Assembly (NCBI GenBank): GCA_031282985.1
Contig: JAITCR010000038.1
Coordinates: 1-7,476 of the forward strand
DNA from: Nitrososphaerota archaeon
GTDB lineage: Archaea > Thermoproteota > Bathyarchaeia > Bathyarchaeales > Bathycorpusculaceae
Direction of reading: 5' to 3'
Length of the DNA: 7,476 bases
In this document: positions 5,799 to 7,476 of the stretch, in pieces
Numbering within the stretch: position 1 is the first letter of the stretch
Layout of the letters: each line of letters opens with the position of its first letter
Notes under the pieces: generated by a model
The model's input: only the letters and a program-made list of their open reading frames with translations
The model's database searches: none
Told to the model about the DNA's origin: nothing
Translations under genes and position numbers: made by a program

Positions 5799-7362
5799 CT
5801 TGCTTATGGTGTATAAACGTAAAGGTGAGATACAGCCTCGTTATGCAAAATTGTCTTCTGAAAACCTGGGTCTTGCAGATAGTCTTGTTGAAATTTATAA
5901 GAGTCATGTTGGGGAAAAGAAAAAAGTTATCGCAGCATATGTGGCTGAGATAGAAAATCAAGGGTATGAATACCGTTTTGTTAGGGCATTATCTTTGCTG
6001 CTTGATCGAAAAAGCCGTTTTATCTGTAACAGTAAAATTAGCCCTTCAGATATACGAAAAAAGATATTCCAAGCAACAGAAACACATGGGGTACCTACGA
6101 CGTTAGAGAAGCGGCAGCAGATAATTAAGACTGTAGCGTCTGATATGGCGTTGTCAGATGAAACGGTTGAAGAGCAGTTATATGCTGATTTAGAGTCTGA
6201 GTTAATTCTTGAAAATTTTGAAGCTCCAACATCGTTAGAGTTGCTTCAGCAATATAATCTTAGTTTAACGCAGACACTTCTTTTTGAGTGTAGTGAATTA
6301 AGTTTTAAAGCTTCAGGTAACTGGCAGAGACTATTTTACTCTGTTAAAAAGTTGGGTCTTATTTATGAGGTTTTTCAAGGAGTTAACGATTTTTATGTAA
6401 AAATAGATGGCCCCTCTAGTCTTTTCAAGCTTACAAAACGGTATGGAATTAACATAGCTAAATTGTTGCCGGTAATTATTGCAAACCAAGAATGGTCTAT
6501 AAATGCAAAGATATTCTGGAAATATACCAATGAAATGTGTGACTTCAAAATAGATAATGCAAAACATAGCACACTAATGCGTATACCTAACGTTCAACAG
6601 ATAACCTATGATAGCACAGTTGAGGCGAGCTTTGCTAGCCAGTTTAGAGCGGTAAATTCTGGGTGGCAACTTAGACGTGAACCTGAACCTGTAATGGCAG
6701 GTCATCAAGTTATCGTGCCAGATTTTTCACTTGAAAAAGCAGGCCTTAAGGTATACTTGGAAATTATGGGGTTTTGGACTGAAGAATACCTGCGACGTAA
6801 AGCAGAAAAACTACGACAAGTCAACGTAAAAATGATAATAATAGTCCACGAAGCCTTAGCCTGCGAAAAACTAGCCACCTTAGAAAAACGTCCACAACTA
6901 TATTTTATCTACTATAAAGACAAAATCCCCTTAGTACCCCTTCTTCAATATCTTCAAAAAGAGTTTGAAGAAGTCAAAATAAAAGAAATTAAACTATTAC
7001 AAGAAATGCAAATAACATTTACAGAACCCCTGCTTGTTTACGCTGAATTTGCCAACAGAATAGGCGTTTCAATTGAATCAGCACAGACAGTGTTAACTGC
7101 TAATCCACCCACAGACTACATACCCATATCTAACGGTTTAATAAGTAAAGAAAAACTCCAACAAATATCAAACGCACTAAACAATGCCTTAAAACAATCA
7201 GAAAAATTAACCCTTACACAAGCAACAACAATAATTGAAGCAGAAGGAACAAGCGATATAACCAACATACTACAACACCTCCACTACAAAATAAAATGGC
7301 ACGGAATAAACAGCGAACAAGCCGAAATCATACCAACACCAACAACACACCAACAACAGTAG
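5785..7362 (+). CDS. bax1: Bax1 (DUF790) nuclease, partner of XPB
   Basis: Bax1 binds XPB and supplies the structure-specific DNA-cutting activity of the archaeal helicase-nuclease complex. The 525-aa protein starts with LLMVYKRKGEIQPRYAKL (6-23), a typical DUF790 opening. The middle contains a PD-(D/E)XK-type nuclease core: E280 in the helix VEASFASQF (279-287), D313 in VPDFSL (311-316), then E326 in YLEIMGFWTEEYLRRKAEKL (324-343) with Y335 and K339, the best-conserved stretch of the family. A KMIIIVHE strand follows (349-356). The C-terminal part (about 410-515) looks helical, with a winged-helix-like segment (YAEFANRIGVSIESAQ, 419-434) and a KIKWHG strand (502-507). The protein ends in a low-complexity TPTTHQQQ encoded by A+C-rich DNA. 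The start ATG lies inside the end of XPB, so the two are co-transcribed. Catalytic residue assignment is from motif position; the family identity is firm from sequence and neighbour. Confidence 0.9.
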   Translation: MLPSNLLMVYKRKGEIQPRYAKLSSENLGLADSLVEIYKSHVGEKKKVIAAYVAEIENQGYEYRFVRALSLLLDRKSRFICNSKISPSDIRKKIFQATETHGVPTTLEKRQQIIKTVASDMALSDETVEEQLYADLESELILENFEAPTSLELLQQYNLSLTQTLLFECSELSFKASGNWQRLFYSVKKLGLIYEVFQGVNDFYVKIDGPSSLFKLTKRYGINIAKLLPVIIANQEWSINAKIFWKYTNEMCDFKIDNAKHSTLMRIPNVQQITYDSTVEASFASQFRAVNSGWQLRREPEPVMAGHQVIVPDFSLEKAGLKVYLEIMGFWTEEYLRRKAEKLRQVNVKMIIIVHEALACEKLATLEKRPQLYFIYYKDKIPLVPLLQYLQKEFEEVKIKEIKLLQEMQITFTEPLLVYAEFANRIGVSIESAQTVLTANPPTDYIPISNGLISKEKLQQISNALNNALKQSEKLTLTQATTIIEAEGTSDITNILQHLHYKIKWHGINSEQAEIIPTPTTHQQQ

Positions 7363-7375
7363 ATCTTAGGCGTAA

Positions 7376-7386
7376 TTTAGTTTTTT
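7376..7386 (+). terminator. T-tract after Bax1, likely terminator of the XPB-Bax1 unit
   Basis: TTTAGTTTTTT begins 13 nt after the Bax1 stop codon. It stands out sharply because the preceding 500 nt are A+C-rich with few T-runs on this strand. This position and composition fit an archaeal T-tract terminator; no hairpin is needed. Confidence 0.5.
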
Positions 7387-7459
7387 ATGGTGAATAACTA
7401 CAGGTTAAGATAGAAATTCTGCCAAAAACATACAATCAACAAAAAAACATGTTCACCAT
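7387..7459. repeat. Spaced inverted repeat at the window end
   Basis: ATGGTGAA (7387-7394) and TTCACCAT (7452-7459) are perfect 8-bp inverted copies separated by 57 nt. They lie downstream of the Bax1 T-tract in A-rich sequence without an open frame. They could belong to a neighbouring promoter region outside the window, or be chance. Confidence 0.2.
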
Positions 7460-7476
7460 TAACAACATATTAACCA

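Noticed and set aside
1..7476. CRISPR arrays, tRNA or rRNA genes, insertion sequences
   Set aside because: No regularly spaced direct repeats, no cloverleaf-like sequence or rRNA signature, and no transposase-like frame or terminal repeats were found on either strand.

Overview
The window looks archaeal, most likely from an uncultured mesophilic or moderately thermophilic lineage such as Bathyarchaeia; that placement is inference. The support is an XPB helicase followed by an overlapping Bax1 (DUF790) nuclease gene, a pair known only from archaea, together with TATA-like boxes 25-45 bp upstream of genes, TTG start codons, and a winged-helix regulator carried on a membrane anchor. All convincing genes lie on the + strand. 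The DNA is AT-rich.

Layout. Positions 1-219 are upstream sequence with a palindrome and a TATA box. Positions 220-1245 encode a DUF362-family protein with an embedded 2x[4Fe-4S] ferredoxin module. Positions 1246-1597 are a 352-nt gap with a T-tract, a bulged hairpin, a perfect 8+8 inverted repeat and a promoter. Positions 1598-2500 encode an exported or membrane-anchored protein of unrecognised family. It is followed 7 nt later by a 152-aa winged-helix protein with two membrane helices (2508-2966); the two form one transcription unit. Positions 2967-3394 are an AT-rich gap with no convincing gene. Positions 3395-4408 hold an Old Yellow Enzyme-type flavin oxidoreductase with a one-base deletion at a G-run (4238-4241); with one G restored the protein would end at 4371. 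Positions 4431-5798 encode XPB and 5785-7362 encode Bax1, overlapping by 14 nt. The window closes with a T-tract.

How the genes may work together. XPB-Bax1 is a helicase-nuclease complex in which XPB opens DNA and Bax1 cuts it, in a repair process related to nucleotide excision repair. The exported protein and the membrane winged-helix protein look like a surface component paired with a DNA-binding regulator that lacks its own outer sensor. The DUF362 and flavin proteins are probably redox proteins, with no visible link to the rest.

The main points for a second look are: the repairable frameshift in the flavin oxidoreductase; an RGD sequence in XPB where the family's RED motif is expected; the unrecognised exported-protein/membrane-regulator pair; and strong blocks of G+T-rich and A+C-rich coding strand that change inside single genes.
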